From Caprimulgus europaeus (lineage: Eukaryota > Chordata > Aves > Caprimulgiformes > Caprimulgidae), in NCBI GenBank assembly GCA_907165065.1, contig OU015526.1, positions 65,371,723-65,435,722 on the forward strand: a DNA stretch of 64,000 nucleotides, in the 5' to 3' direction. Positions 49,058 through 60,279 of the stretch are shown here, in pieces. Each line of letters begins with the position of its first letter. Within the stretch, counting starts at the first letter, position 1. Under the pieces are notes generated by a model, which was not told the DNA's origin, made no database searches, and was given only the letters and a program-made list of their open reading frames with translations. The position numbers and the translations under genes are program-made.

Positions 49058-51276
49058 GTAAGTAAGGGACTTTATAAACAGTGTGTTTCAATTGTGCCTC
49101 TCTATCAGTCTGGTTTCTACCGCTGCCAGAGGCTTTGCTCCAGAAGGGTCCTCACTGCAGCTCTATAGGAGCACAACTCAAACCTTCTCACCAGAGGTGA
49201 GCAGCTACCTCTTAGAGATGCTCATGGTGATTCTGTGTTTGTAATGGTGCAGCTCACTACTGCCTCTCCTCCCTGCAACGGAGCTTTAAAAGCCATGGAT
49301 GAGCTTGAATATATGTGGACCGCATCTCAAAAAGATTGTTGTACCTAATTGCATCCCTACAAATGTCACAGAACAGTCATGTGAAGTGAATGGCAAAGCT
49401 GTAAGTATCTGTTTCACATGGACTATTCTCCAGCATGGAAATTTACCCAAGTAATAGTGGTTTGAAGAGGTCCTTTACCTGATGGCTGCCGTAGGCTTTG
49501 GCTTTCTGGGATATCCCTTTCTCTTTTGTGGGCTCTAGTAATGCTGGAGCTATGATGTTACTGTTCCAAGGTGCAAAATGTAGATTTAGGAATAGCTGCT
49601 GTACAACCTCACAGCTTTCTTTAGTACTATGTTGAAGGTCTTCCAACATGCGTTTTCAGCTTTGTTAGTTAACTGCTCTGATATAGTAAAATGTGATATG
49701 CTTAAATTCCCATATCTGGGCCACTGAGCAGAAGCCAAAGTCAACTTTCTGAAAAAGTAGTCTACTTCATTGCTGTGGTCATTGTAGTCACTGTAGTGAG
49801 GTCAAATTCCTTAAAATCTGATTAGTTCTCTATAATAAGGAGATACTTTCTATGGTTTGCAGTGAGATCTTTCCTCTTTCATCTGATAGAAATGCTGTTG
49901 GTTTTAATTCAGCACCACTCCTGCTTACTCCAACACCCTTCGACTGTAGCTGCTCGTTGTGTCTCTCATGCCCTTGGCCCTATGGGCTGGCATGGGATGC
50001 CTAGGCCTGGGATGTTGGATTTTGACCTGACATAGGTCTGCTGTTGTCCTGGGCAAAATCCTGCAGTTGCTAATTGGAGTAGTGTAACTTTACTATAAGA
50101 AAATTTTAAATTTGCTTTATTGGTGATCTTTTCCTCACTCTTGATGACAAAATGCTTGCGAAAACCCAACTTGCATCCCCTCTGCAATGTGCCAGTTACT
50201 GAATATGGGCTCTGCTCTTGTCTTGGCATTATTCTAACCTGAAACTCACCTGAGCTTCATGAATTACGTGCTTAATGCTGCTTGAAATTGTAACAGCATT
50301 ATCACCATCAAAGTGTCATCTTCCAGATCAGTGGGCGATTCCTAGACATAGGCTTTTTTTTGTTGTTGTTTCTTCCCTCTTGCCTTTAAACTCCAGCATA
50401 ATGATTATTGTTACTTGACTATAGCATGTAATTGCATATACAGTTTCATCTCCCACCTGAGTTCAGTATTTTTTATCTTCTCCAGCACTTTGATGTTTGT
50501 CTGTTATACTTTGATTGCTCCTTAGCTAGTGGAGGGAGGGTTGTGGGTTTTCCACGTGGTTCTTATGAATTGTCTGCTGCATCTCTGGTTGGCATCTGGA
50601 TGTGAGAATTTCTGCTAGCTTTGTATATGTCTTTCTCTTAAAAGTTAATGGATTAACCAGTCATGATTCAGTTTTAAGTCTTTGATTTTCACTGAGCAGC
50701 ACTAGATACCACTGTTTAATTTATTCTGTATTTTACTTTTAATATTAATTTTAAAAAATTTATATACTAGTGGCAATCAGCATAATCTGTCCATGTTCTG
50801 GGTTTTGTTTTGGTTGGTTGGGTGTTTTTAACCATAGAAAGAGTAAGCATATTGGACAACTAGGTTTTTATTGTCCCTTTGCTTATTCTTGCTTGTTTAT
50901 TGTCTCGTTTGGGAGAAATCTCCAAGTTCTTTGGCTTCTCTTTTATTTCCCAATATTTAGAAGCTTTTTTTTTTTTTTTTAATCTACTGTATGTGTTGTT
51001 ACATTAAATCCTGAATTGGGACAGAGGCAAAGTTTTGGAAACAGAAACTGGAGGAAAAAGATTTCAAGCAACTTCGCTGTTTCGATTTTTACCAAAATCT
51101 ATTTTACTTTAATAAATGTGAAATAGGGTTTATTTCAAAATGAAAAAATCTAAGCTCTATGAATATCAGAACAAGGCACTCTGAAAACTAATCTAGATCA
51201 TCAAAAATAGGATTTTATTTGAATTTACTGACTTTTTTGAAAATTTTAAGTAAAATAGAACTTACTGACCAAATAA

Positions 51277-51333
51277 ATTTTCTGGTAGCTCTTGCTTCTA
51301 ACCATCAGAAGAAAGATCTGCAGCTATTTTTTT
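51277..51333 (+). repeat. Source arm of a 57 bp inverted duplication
   Basis: This segment (starting ATTTTCTGGTAGCTCTTGCT) reappears as its reverse complement at 53289-53345 with two differences in 57 positions. Only these two copies occur in the window, and I do not recognise a repeat family. Confidence 0.9.
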
Positions 51334-53097
51334 AGCTTGTGTCTTAGTTCCTATTTTTGAGAGATAGTTATATTTACTTATCATTCAAGGTAATAAGATG
51401 TCCACAGCTGACATGTCGAAGTATGAATGTGTCTGAGTCCAAATTGCCCTGAACTTTCAGATCATATCCCAGTTGTACTTCTGTGTCAGTGCTTGCAATT
51501 TTAAAGAAAAGGTATTTCACTGGAGATGTTAGGGTCTTTCTCTTCCCAACAACTTCATATTTCTGTGACTGTTAGTGCAGAATTTACTTTTCTAGGACAG
51601 CTTTTCTGTAGAGAAAACTAGTGTCTCTGTCTTGTTTTGTCTTTTAAGTTTGGTTTCCAGGGTTCTCTGTTCTGATAAAGTTCATTTCCCACAACTTGGA
51701 AACCCTTAGTCCCATAGGACTTTATAGCAACATCAGTAAAAGCATGAAAACTTCTTATTACCAAAGTACTACAGAGAAATCTGTGTCTTGGCTCACTGAA
51801 ACCAATTCATTATTTAGTTCTCGGTAATTTTTAACCTCCCTCTCACCTCACTGTTTTCCCGAGATTACCTGGGTGTATGCATGGCTCTAAGGTTAACGGT
51901 CTGTGCAAGACCAACGAAAGGTTAAAGTGGTTTTGTGCTGACAGAACACGCGACGTGTCAGACGGCAGCTTTGGTTGTTCTGCTGGCGAAAGCTACTAAA
52001 CATAGTTGGGCTTATCGCAGTTCTAGCGAAGGGGAGTGTGGCATTCCTGTGACAGGAAGCCAGCACTGGGCACTTCAGACGTGCCACTCATCACTCTCTC
52101 TTAGAGGGATTGAACTGGAATTCCTGTGACTATCAGCTAAAATCAATTTTGAAAAAGTATCTGCCGTGCAAAATCCTTGCGGCCCAATGGCTGAGGAATT
52201 TATTGTGTGCTAATCAGTTAGATTAGGAGGCTCTGCAGGGAAAGGGGCAAAACAGGGCTAGAATAATGCAGAGAATTCATAGGATTAGTTTCCTTGAAGC
52301 TGGACAGCTCTAGCCCTGCATGTCACCGTGACCTGGTTTCTCTTGGTGAAGTCAAAATTAACCTTGAAACAGAAGCTCTTGCTGCATGTTAAAAACAACA
52401 ACAAACCTGGGTAGAGCCAAAAGCCTTGAAAGATGATAATTGTCTCCATTTTCTATTTAAATCAAAAGGGGATTTGAAGTCAGTTAAGATCACAACAGAA
52501 TCAGCGCCCTGTGGGTAAGAAAGACTCTGAATGCCAAACCAAAAACGTAACTAACATATTAATGTGTGATTTCTTTCTTTTTTTTTTTCTTTTTTTTAGC
52601 ATTAGAAGTCTTGGACACACAAGGAGTCAATTTTACATCTTTGTTTAAATTAATTCAGTGCTGAATTTGTACTTTCTAAAGCCAGAGACAATGTAAATGG
52701 CAATGGCCATTGTTGCTTGTGGCAAGTACTGAGGCCCTCCAAGGGCCAGTGAACACACAGCCTGAGTGGTTGAAATGGGAAGGCCACTTACAAAGTGTGC
52801 TCTGCAACTTGGTGTAGGGCAGTAGTAGAGTTTTGTAAAGCAGCTAAGTGCAGGCTTGTGACAACGGTTTCACAAACAGGTTTGCACAAAACCTATGAAA
52901 GTCAGACCTCCTTCAATTTTAATCTTAAATCTCAATGGTAAGGAAAAATTATTCTGTGAGATTTTTTCCTTTTTTTTTTTTTTTAAGGATGTTTCCTGCT
53001 TTTCCTAGGTTCATAAACAGCAAAAGGGTAACCTAGCTGAAAAGCAGAAATGTGCATGTTGGAACATTTTTCCACTGAAAACAGCACAGCTCACGGC
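51334..53097. other. Non-coding DNA with a CpG-rich patch
   Basis: No gene is called. The CpG-rich segment at 51860-52082 stands out and is listed separately. Short T runs lie near 52582-52600 and 52973-52985. Confidence 0.5.
51860..52082. promoter_or_regulatory. CpG-dense patch, possible regulatory element or old exon
   Basis: Eleven CpGs fall within about 220 bp (including CACGCGACGTG at 51948-51956), whereas most of the window has long CpG-free stretches. Retained CpGs suggest an unmethylated or constrained element. The core contains ACGTG, a bHLH/bZIP-type motif. Frames are open on both strands across it (51935-52129 plus, 51893-52087 minus), so an ancient coding relic is also possible. 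No TATA box or start-site signal is evident, and it is too short for a classical CpG island. Confidence 0.25.
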
Positions 53098-53222
53098 AAA
53101 TACTGTTTGCAAGAAAGTAATTGACCAGCTCTACTATTGTGGTACTTCTGATACATCTCTACCTGAACCAGACACTTCAATTTAATAAGCTTTTAATTAT
53201 TATTTTTATTATTATTTTTAAA
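53098..53222 (+). repeat. Direct duplication, copy 1 (about 125 bp)
   Basis: The text from AAATACTGTTTGCAAGAAAG to the AT-rich end (AATTATTATTTTTATTATT) is repeated 244 bp downstream at 53342-53467. Differences are CTC to CTG, CCTG to CCGG, TCAA to TAAA, and length changes in the terminal AT run. High similarity implies a fairly recent event compared with the older CR1 relics. Confidence 0.95.
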
Positions 53223-53288
53223 ATAATATATATAAAGGTTCTCCTTCATCAACTTGGAAACTCTGGAACTAGACAAATCACATCCCCC

Positions 53289-53345
53289 AAAAAAATAGCT
53301 GCAGATCTTTTTTCTGATAGTTAGAAGCAAGAGCTACCAGAAAAT
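53289..53345 (-). repeat. Inverted copy of 51277-51333
   Basis: The segment lies between the two direct copies and is the reverse complement of DNA about 2 kb upstream (55 of 57 positions match). Its last bases, AAAAT, overlap the first bases of copy 2 (AAAT), so the junction carries about 4 bp of microhomology. Confidence 0.92.
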
Positions 53346-53467
53346 ACTGTTTGCAAGAAAGTAATTGACCAGCTGTACTATTGTGGTACTTCTGATACAT
53401 CTCTACCGGAACCAGACACTTAAATTTAATAAGCTTTTAATTATTATTTTTATTATTTTTTTTTAAA
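53342..53467 (+). repeat. Direct duplication, copy 2 (about 126 bp)
   Basis: Second copy of 53098-53222, beginning exactly where the inverted segment ends. The terminal T run is longer in this copy. Confidence 0.95.
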
Positions 53468-56400
53468 TCTGATAAGCTGTTTTTGTGGGGTTTTTTTTCT
53501 AGATGTAGTTTGCACTTTAGGGATGAAAATATGGAAAAATTTCTCTTTATTATGGCCACCACATCCTCCTGAGAGAAACCATGCTTCATAGAAAGAAGTA
53601 ATAGATTTACATAGAAGAAAAAAAGAAAAACAGAGGATTAATCAATATCTAAATTTGACTTGACTCTGTTCAGCTCCTCAGCAGTGAGGAACTGCTGTGG
53701 GGAGGTGAATATCCCCTCCTGGGAAAGGGACTTGGCTGCCTCTTGCGCAGGGGCTGGCTCCTCTCTAGCCACAGGAGAGGTCCTGGTGCCAACTACAGAG
53801 GTCACTGCTCATTTGCCCTCTGGCTTGAAATGGAAAAAAGGAAACATAGCCAGAGAAGAAGGGGTGGGGTGGGAGGGGAAGGCAATAGAGAGGAGAAAAT
53901 GGAAGGCCAAAGGCAAAAATGTGAGTTGTTATGGGTATACTGGAGAGGAAATGGCTAGAAAAGAAAAGAAATCTGACAAATAGGGAAATGGGCTGAGTGT
54001 CCTGGGGCAGGATCAATGGTCCTGGCAACCAGGATGTTGACAAGCCACTGTCATGCAGGAAAAGATCAGAAGGGGCAGAGAACACAGAAAGGAAGGGACA
54101 ATGGACAGTGGAAATCTTGTCCTTTGATGATTATCCATCTATTGTATTGCAATGTGAATGGCATTGCCAGAGAGTGAATATAATTTTTTTTCTGGGTCTC
54201 TCAATACAATATGGTGTCCTTAGGCTGTTGTAGCCCTGGCAAGAGAAGCTAAGTTGAAACTAAGTTGGAAAAAGTTTGTTGCTTTTTGAAAAAATGAGGA
54301 GCCTAAATATATGTAGAGTAATTAGTGAATCTAAAGAAATTGTTGTTGAGGCAGTAAGATTGTGGAATGCTGTGTGCTCTTGGAAAGCCATTAGTATAGC
54401 TTCTGGTGCCTAGCTTTGAGACTGGAGGAAAAATGGGTTGCTCTGAGGGAGCAAAAGAGTGAATTAGAAATATCTGGGTGACTTGGGGACTTGACCAAAT
54501 GTGTCTATAGAGTTCTGTTCTATTAAATCAGTCTTTGCCAATTTTAATCTGAATATGAAGAATAAAAGCCTATCTTCCAGTTATTGTCTGCCCATGGCCA
54601 CCCACTGAAGTTCTCTGGTTGGGCAAGCTCTATAATCATCAGCCCTATGAACAAACTAAGCTTATTAGTATGGGCTAGATATCTACTTTGGGATGAGCTG
54701 GACTGCATGTTGGCAGTGCCTGTTCCTTCTGTTGACTCCAAAAGGAACGAAGGTGACCAGCTCAGGTGTAAACTTCTGACCCTGTAGATATCTCAAGATA
54801 TGCTCATATGTCCCAAGTCCCATCTACAGCAGTTTGACTGTACTCAAACTTTCTGGCATGCAGCCAAACCACTGCACATGACACCAATACCCACAGGTAC
54901 ATGATAAAAATGCATGTGTATAACCCAGAGTGGCTAGGAAAAAAAGGGTGGATGTAGGGGCTAACTTGTACACTTCTCACTCAGCTATTGCTGACTGTTG
55001 GTAAAGTACCTTCCTGTAGCATAAAAATTAAAACTGAACAACTTCTCAACTCCTAGCTAACATTCAGGGACTAGTTTTCACTGAAATTAAACCTCCAGAG
55101 AGCCTTCATGTTTGAGAGGGGTGCTTTTGAGGAGTTTATTCTGGTTTTTTGTTTAGTTCCCACATCCCTGGCCCCCTTTCCTGAGTCAAGAAAGATTTGT
55201 AGGCAGAGGTAGCAACCTTAATAGAAGTACTGACAGGTGATTACTGGTGATTGTTTTTCGTGTCTTTTTATAACCATGTCAGTTCTGCCAGTGTGACTGT
55301 GCTGTGAACCAGGTCAGGGGACAGAACTCATTTTAAAGTAAGATTTATGGGGGAGTGAGAAGGGGGAAGTTTTGTATATTGTTACTGAGCCAGGTCAGCT
55401 CTCCAAACTGGCTTATAAAATGGCCACCCAAATAGCTGTGCAATGGTGATTGGTGGTTTTGGGAGACAGCTGGGAGGAGAAAGTGGAATGGACAGGGCAA
55501 GAGCCTCTTCAGCTGATACTGCTGGCCAGAGGATGTCTCATGAAAATCAACCTCAACTCAGGCATTTTTATTTTTTTTAGAGGCAAGACTGGCTTAAATA
55601 GTATTTGGCCCCATCTGGTTCCCAGGTATCCTTCCTGCCCCCAGACTGTCCCTGGCATTGTACTGACAACAGATATTTGTACAGCCACTTGCTAAGCAGA
55701 TGGGAACTGATGGAAAAATGCTCTTTCTGTAAAAGTGCAATTAACTGAGTTCTAGGCAATGGAGAGAAATGGGAACTTAGCTGTGCTAGAGCTCACACAG
55801 ACACATCTGTACTAGAGACAGCTAAAAACTGATAAGCTAAACTCTACCTACTACATCTGTCATCCAGCCTGGATGGTCATGCATGTGCTATAAATGTACC
55901 CAGAGGGATAGAGAAGGAAGAACTACAGAACAAGTAGTAGAAGTGAAGGTTTCCCATCTTATAGAAATCGCTCAAAATAGGTTAGTCAATCCTTGCTATG
56001 CAAGTATCATAAAGACGGATCTTTAAGAGAGCCCTAAAGGTAAGAGATAAAATACAAGGCATTTGGGACATGAGATGAACAGGAACACAGCTTCGTTCCT
56101 CTCTGATGTAGATGAAAGCTAGAGGCAGTATTGATTACAGAAATGTTACGTAGTGAGGATGGCTCAAGAACTTTCATTCTGTAGCAATTTATCGCTGCAG
56201 CAGTCCTCAGAAAATGATTGCCTGAAATTAACCTTCAGGGTGAAAATCGATGGGACTGGACTATGTATTTTGAAATGCGATATGAGTGTGCCTTTAAAAA
56301 TTAGATGTGCTTCTTAAACCAGCAATCATAGTTAAAAAGGTGAGGGGGAATTTTAATCTCTACTCCTGTGCCCAGTGTTAATGATGATAAAACATTTGAA

Positions 56401-57707
56401 ATAAAATAAAATCTGTGTAAAGGGACTGCCCTTTAGAGAGGAAAGCAAGCTGCATGTCTGTGAAGGATTGAAACATATACAATTTTCCAAGTCTACAGCT
56501 GCAGGCTTATCTGAGTATCAGCTGTGCTGTGTTGTTTACTTAGTGCATTTTATTGCTAACCAACTGTTGTGTTCTGAAAAAATTGACCTCTGTAAACTTA
56601 GTCCACTATCAGCCCAGCAAATGAACAAATATCAGCCATGTGAATGGGTGGGAATGCATCTTGTATGGCAAGCTGCCTGGTGATCAGAAAGCCTTAATGC
56701 TGTCCCTCTGCAGGGTGAAGGAAAGGAAGGTATTCTTTCTAACTAGGAAGCAAGCACTTTGCAAATCTTACTAACTTGACTGTAAAAAGATGCCATTTGC
56801 TGTTTAGTGTCCCTAAGACCTGCTGTGTGATCTGAAGAACCCAACAGGCTTCTTGTCCTTATTCAGTTTGTTTCTGTCTTGTGAAGAGGTCTGTTGATTC
56901 CTCCTAGTTACAAAAAAAGATGGATTTTTTTTTCTTCCTGTTTCTCAAGCTGTACTAGACTCTGAAAATGAGTAAGCATTGTAGATGTTTCTATAGGGGC
57001 TCCAAAATCACAACAAGGCTCTGAGCCGTCTTTATGAGTACGTAGCTGAAATGTAGAACCTGAAACATATTTGCCTTCCAGCCTGCTTAGAGTTGTTTTT
57101 CTTGGACATTCCCAACTTTCTATACCTGTACAGGTTCAGACTGAATTTGATCATTATATTTTTTTGATCAAGATAACATAAGAACATGAGTCCCAGTTGC
57201 TGTTCCTTAAATAGACTTCTACTGAACATAAACTCTTAAAGCAGGGAAGCATTGAGGTGGGAGGTAACAAGACTGCTTATCGGTGCAGAGGAAGAAGCTT
57301 TTTCTGTACTTTGAGCTAACCAAAAATGATGGAGATAAGTTAGTGTAGTACTGAGCCCTAACAAACAGGTCCTAGGGGCAGGATGAGATTACATGAACTT
57401 GTAGCAAGCTCATATCTGCAAAATACTGTTTAGAGAGATAGGAGCAGGGAGAAAATACACAAGGATTGTCTTCTGAAATCTGTTTGTGAACTTTAAGAGT
57501 AATACACCAGTAACTTTTTAATACAGCCCTGTGGCACTCTTCCATGACTTGAATAAATTTTATTTGCTAGCAGCAAAATCTAGATTCTGCTGCCTGTTCA
57601 GACTTTCCTGATTAATGGGACTTATGATGCCAAATTAAGTGTTTTCATGCAGTAATATCAATTTTCAAATATCCCAAACTGTAAATTGAGTACAAGTGTC
57701 CACAAAA
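53468..57707. other. Non-coding DNA
   Basis: No gene is called. A purine-rich, locally GC-richer patch at about 53690-54090 gives overlapping frames on both strands, none with recognisable motifs. A strong GTAAGA donor at about 56040 follows a segment closed in all frames. Confidence 0.55.
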
Positions 57708-57732
57708 AAAAGTATCCTGTGAGGATACTTTT
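57708..57732. repeat. Perfect hairpin A, 10 bp stem, 5 nt loop
   Basis: The arms AAAAGTATCC and GGATACTTTT are exact complements around TGTGA. An outer CACA (57701-57704) and TGTG (57734-57737) can extend the stem with a bulge. Hairpin B starts five bases downstream. Confidence 0.88.
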
Positions 57733-57737
57733 ATGTG

Positions 57738-57766
57738 ATGAATACCAGGCATACCCTGGTATTCAT
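57738..57766. repeat. Perfect hairpin B, 12 bp stem, 5 nt loop
   Basis: The arms ATGAATACCAGG and CCTGGTATTCAT are exact complements around CATAC. It directly follows hairpin A. The stems are too short for a microRNA precursor, and no terminator-like context exists in this organism type. Confidence 0.88.
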
Positions 57767-57814
57767 GCACCATTAGCTTGAGGATAGATTAGAAAACATT
57801 GGATTATATATTCT

Positions 57815-57867
57815 GTGGGGTTTTTGTGGGTTTGTTTGGTTTGGGTTGGTTTTTTTTTTTTTCCCCC
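57815..57867. repeat. G/T-rich low-complexity tract
   Basis: Runs of T separated by GGG and TTTGG units, ending in a 14 bp T run. Similar tracts occur at about 264-336, 58179-58216 and 60643-60670. The latter two end in TTTTTTAG and so mimic splice acceptors. Confidence 0.75.
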
Positions 57868-59010
57868 TGCTCTGTATTAGACCAATGATTGGCAAATGTG
57901 TGAGGTGGCATACTGAGCATTTATCTCCACTTCTCCATTTTGCTTTATATCTGCTTAGGAGAAGTCAGTAGTATTTCTTTAAAGCCTATCAAAAGCTCAT
58001 TTTTGAGGGGGTGTGTGTTTACCTGCTACCATAAGTCAACAGATACTTGGCAGAATATATAAGTTTTTGGGGAATAAAATCCTGTAAGGACACTTTTAAA
58101 AGCTTTCTGGATGTTCACACTCTTGTGCAGTTTCTACTAGTTGATAATTGGCATCATATCGCTCAACTTGTGTTTGAGGTGGTTGGTTGGGTTTTTTTGT
58201 TTGTTTTTTTTTTTTTAGGTAATCTCTTTTTGCTTTTCTGTGTTCTCATTAAGCCTTTCTTTTGGGAGAGTATTTTGGGAACAACTGAGTTGTGTGAGCA
58301 CTTCCATTCTGGCAGTGTTACAGAAGACCTGACTGTACAGTAAATGGTAAAAGTGTTATGTATGTTTCAATACTTAAAATACTCAAAATAACAAGCTAAC
58401 AAGAAAGCACCCCCACATGTTTCTTAGTTGATAATGAAAGGCCAAAATTATGCTCTAGTGCAATACTTCAATGGGTAATCTGAGAACTGTTTATAAAGAA
58501 CAGCTTTCCAAATGAAAAGACTGTTTGAATGTGTCTGTTCCTTCATACAGGAAAACTTGAGATACTTGTTAAGGTATTATACGTGAGGTAAAGTTGGAGT
58601 ATGAATTTTTTTTAGCTGGAAGAGGAAGCAAAATGAGGCATGCAAGTAAATTACCAATAGCATTGGAGGTGAAGGGGATGCAATAAAGCACATAGATGTG
58701 TTTTCCTGAGTTTTGGGTTTTGAAATGTCAGCATGCAACCTGAATGCTGGTATTACAAAGGAATGTTGTGGGTTCCCTCACCCCTGGGAAGTCACGCATA
58801 TTTGACTGTCATGTCATGAATTACAGGTGTTCTTTTCGGTCAGAAACTTTGAATTCCAATAATCATAAAACTTAAGAAATCTCTTGCTACTTGCAGCCAT
58901 AGCATCGTCTCATAGGGAATAAGAGCAAAGTCTGAATGTTGGACCTTCTAACTGTCTGTTTGAGTCTTTGCTGTTCAAATTTGACTGGTGACAGGTGATC
59001 TTTATTTCAG
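57868..59010. other. Non-coding DNA
   Basis: No gene is called. A segment at 58615-58670 has a T-run acceptor and a GGAG followed by GTGAAG donor with one open frame, but it is short and I leave it out. Confidence 0.5.
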
Positions 59011-59127
59011 CTAGACCAGGATGTTATATGCACTGTCTACAACAACTTATGCAAGTCATCGCTTGAAAGCAGTAGTTTGCTGGAGATCACTCCAGCCATG
59101 ACTCCGCAAGAAAAATGTAACTTAAAG
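59011..59127 (+). CDS. Candidate internal exon, 39 codons, protein not recognised
   Basis: Seen: a good acceptor (GATCTTTATTTCAG), 117 bases, and a good donor (AACTTAAAG followed by GTGAGG), phase 0 at both ends. Only one of the three frames is open; the other two stop at once or inside. The translation begins LDQDVICTVYNNLCKSSLES and ends MTPQEKCNLK, a polar, Ser-rich, soluble-looking segment with two Cys. Two CpGs (ATCGCT, TCCGCA) occur in a CpG-poor setting. It shares strand and phase with the candidates at 7750-7842 and 23529-23627 and could belong to the same long gene, or to none. I do not recognise the family. Confidence 0.37.
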
Positions 59128-59917
59128 GTGAGGAATGGGATGGTCAAAGACTATACAGAAGCAGTATGAATGGAAAAGTGGAACTTAGTCTAGAGACTTT
59201 GTACAAAATCAGGGGAGAACTTTGACAGAATCACATAGTCAAGATCAATATTTATGTGAAGGTTTGTGGATTTTTCTTGTGTATAGTAGTAAGAATAGAG
59301 TAAACCCTGCTATGAATAGCACTGTTATATCTTATAAGCATCTCCAGAAATGAAAGCACTGAAAAAAAAGAGAATCTATTCTGAAAGCATATGATCTTAA
59401 AAGTCTGAAAATGGCTAGAACAGGATTGCTGTTCAGATACAATGGCCTTGTTCATGCTAGAAAACTCATAATAACCTTCACAGTTTTAGGGCAAAATTAT
59501 TTCTATGGTTGACTCTTGCACCAGTTTTCTTTTTTTTTTTTTTTTTCATTCAGCAAAATTGTCCTTAGTTGTGGAGATTTCCAATGTACATATCTATACT
59601 AAGTATTAAAAGATGAGAAATAATTTCATTTCTGAAGGACAGATTTCGTTGCTACTTCAGTCAAGAGGTGTTGATCCCCAGTGAACGTCTATTATTTCTG
59701 TCTCAAAAAGGCTATGATTAGATGCAAATTGAGATTTCAGAGTTCTCTTCTACCTTGCTTGGAAAGATGCAGCTTTTTTTTTTTTTTTGATAAGTGTATT
59801 AAATATTGAAGATTGAGTGGATTTTATAACTCTCAAAACAATAAGTATTTTTCTGACAAAGGTGTCAAAATTCTAAGAAAGAATATCTCTGCTAATGGTA
59901 GAGATGAGATGTTAATG

Positions 59918-59953
59918 TTCCTGAGACACAATGTTTCCACTGTGTCTCAGGAA
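59918..59953. repeat. Perfect hairpin, 13 bp stem, 10 nt loop
   Basis: The arms TTCCTGAGACACA and TGTGTCTCAGGAA are exact complements around ATGTTTCCAC. This is the longest perfect short-range inverted repeat I noticed in the window. No family or RNA gene is recognised. Confidence 0.9.
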
Positions 59954-60244
59954 AGACATATTCCATGCATAATCATAAATTCTTTCTGTTTAGTTTGAGC
60001 CTTAGTTATTTTTTTAAGCTGTGTGTGTAGGCAGTGGCACAGATGCAGTCTCTCCTTACTGTATACCTACCTGCTCACCACCTCCTCAGAGGTTTGTTCC
60101 ACGTGCACATGTACCAATGTTAATGTGAGTTCAGATGTGACAGAATACAATTCCACTGCTACTCATCCCAGCCTAGAAAGTGCTACACTACATTTATCCA
60201 CTTTATGCTGACAAAGAATCATTTCCATGGAATAATCTCTCTTT

Positions 60245-60279
60245 AAAAAACAAAAAAAAAAAAAAAAACAGAAGAAAAA
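60245..60279. repeat. A-rich homopolymer run
   Basis: A6, C, A17, then CAG and AAG-broken A runs. I see no retrocopy body with a polyadenylation signal just upstream. Confidence 0.8.

Larger units (their letters stand above)
45762..51276. other. Non-coding DNA with weak exon candidates
   Basis: No gene is called. The 125-codon frame at 45790-46167 has no splice context. CTTCTCAACCTTTTTAG near 46039 resembles the ends of some hAT-Charlie elements, but no opposite end is seen. Two weak exon candidates and a CR1 tail scrap are listed separately. Confidence 0.5.

Noticed and set aside
49443..49649. 68-codon minus-strand frame containing a PWNS-like stretch reminiscent of reverse transcriptases
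   Set aside because: Similarity limited to a few residues; no neighbouring catalytic motif and no long terminal repeats.
53660..54085. Overlapping plus and minus frames of about 106 codons
   Set aside because: Purine-rich local composition removes stops on both strands; no motif.
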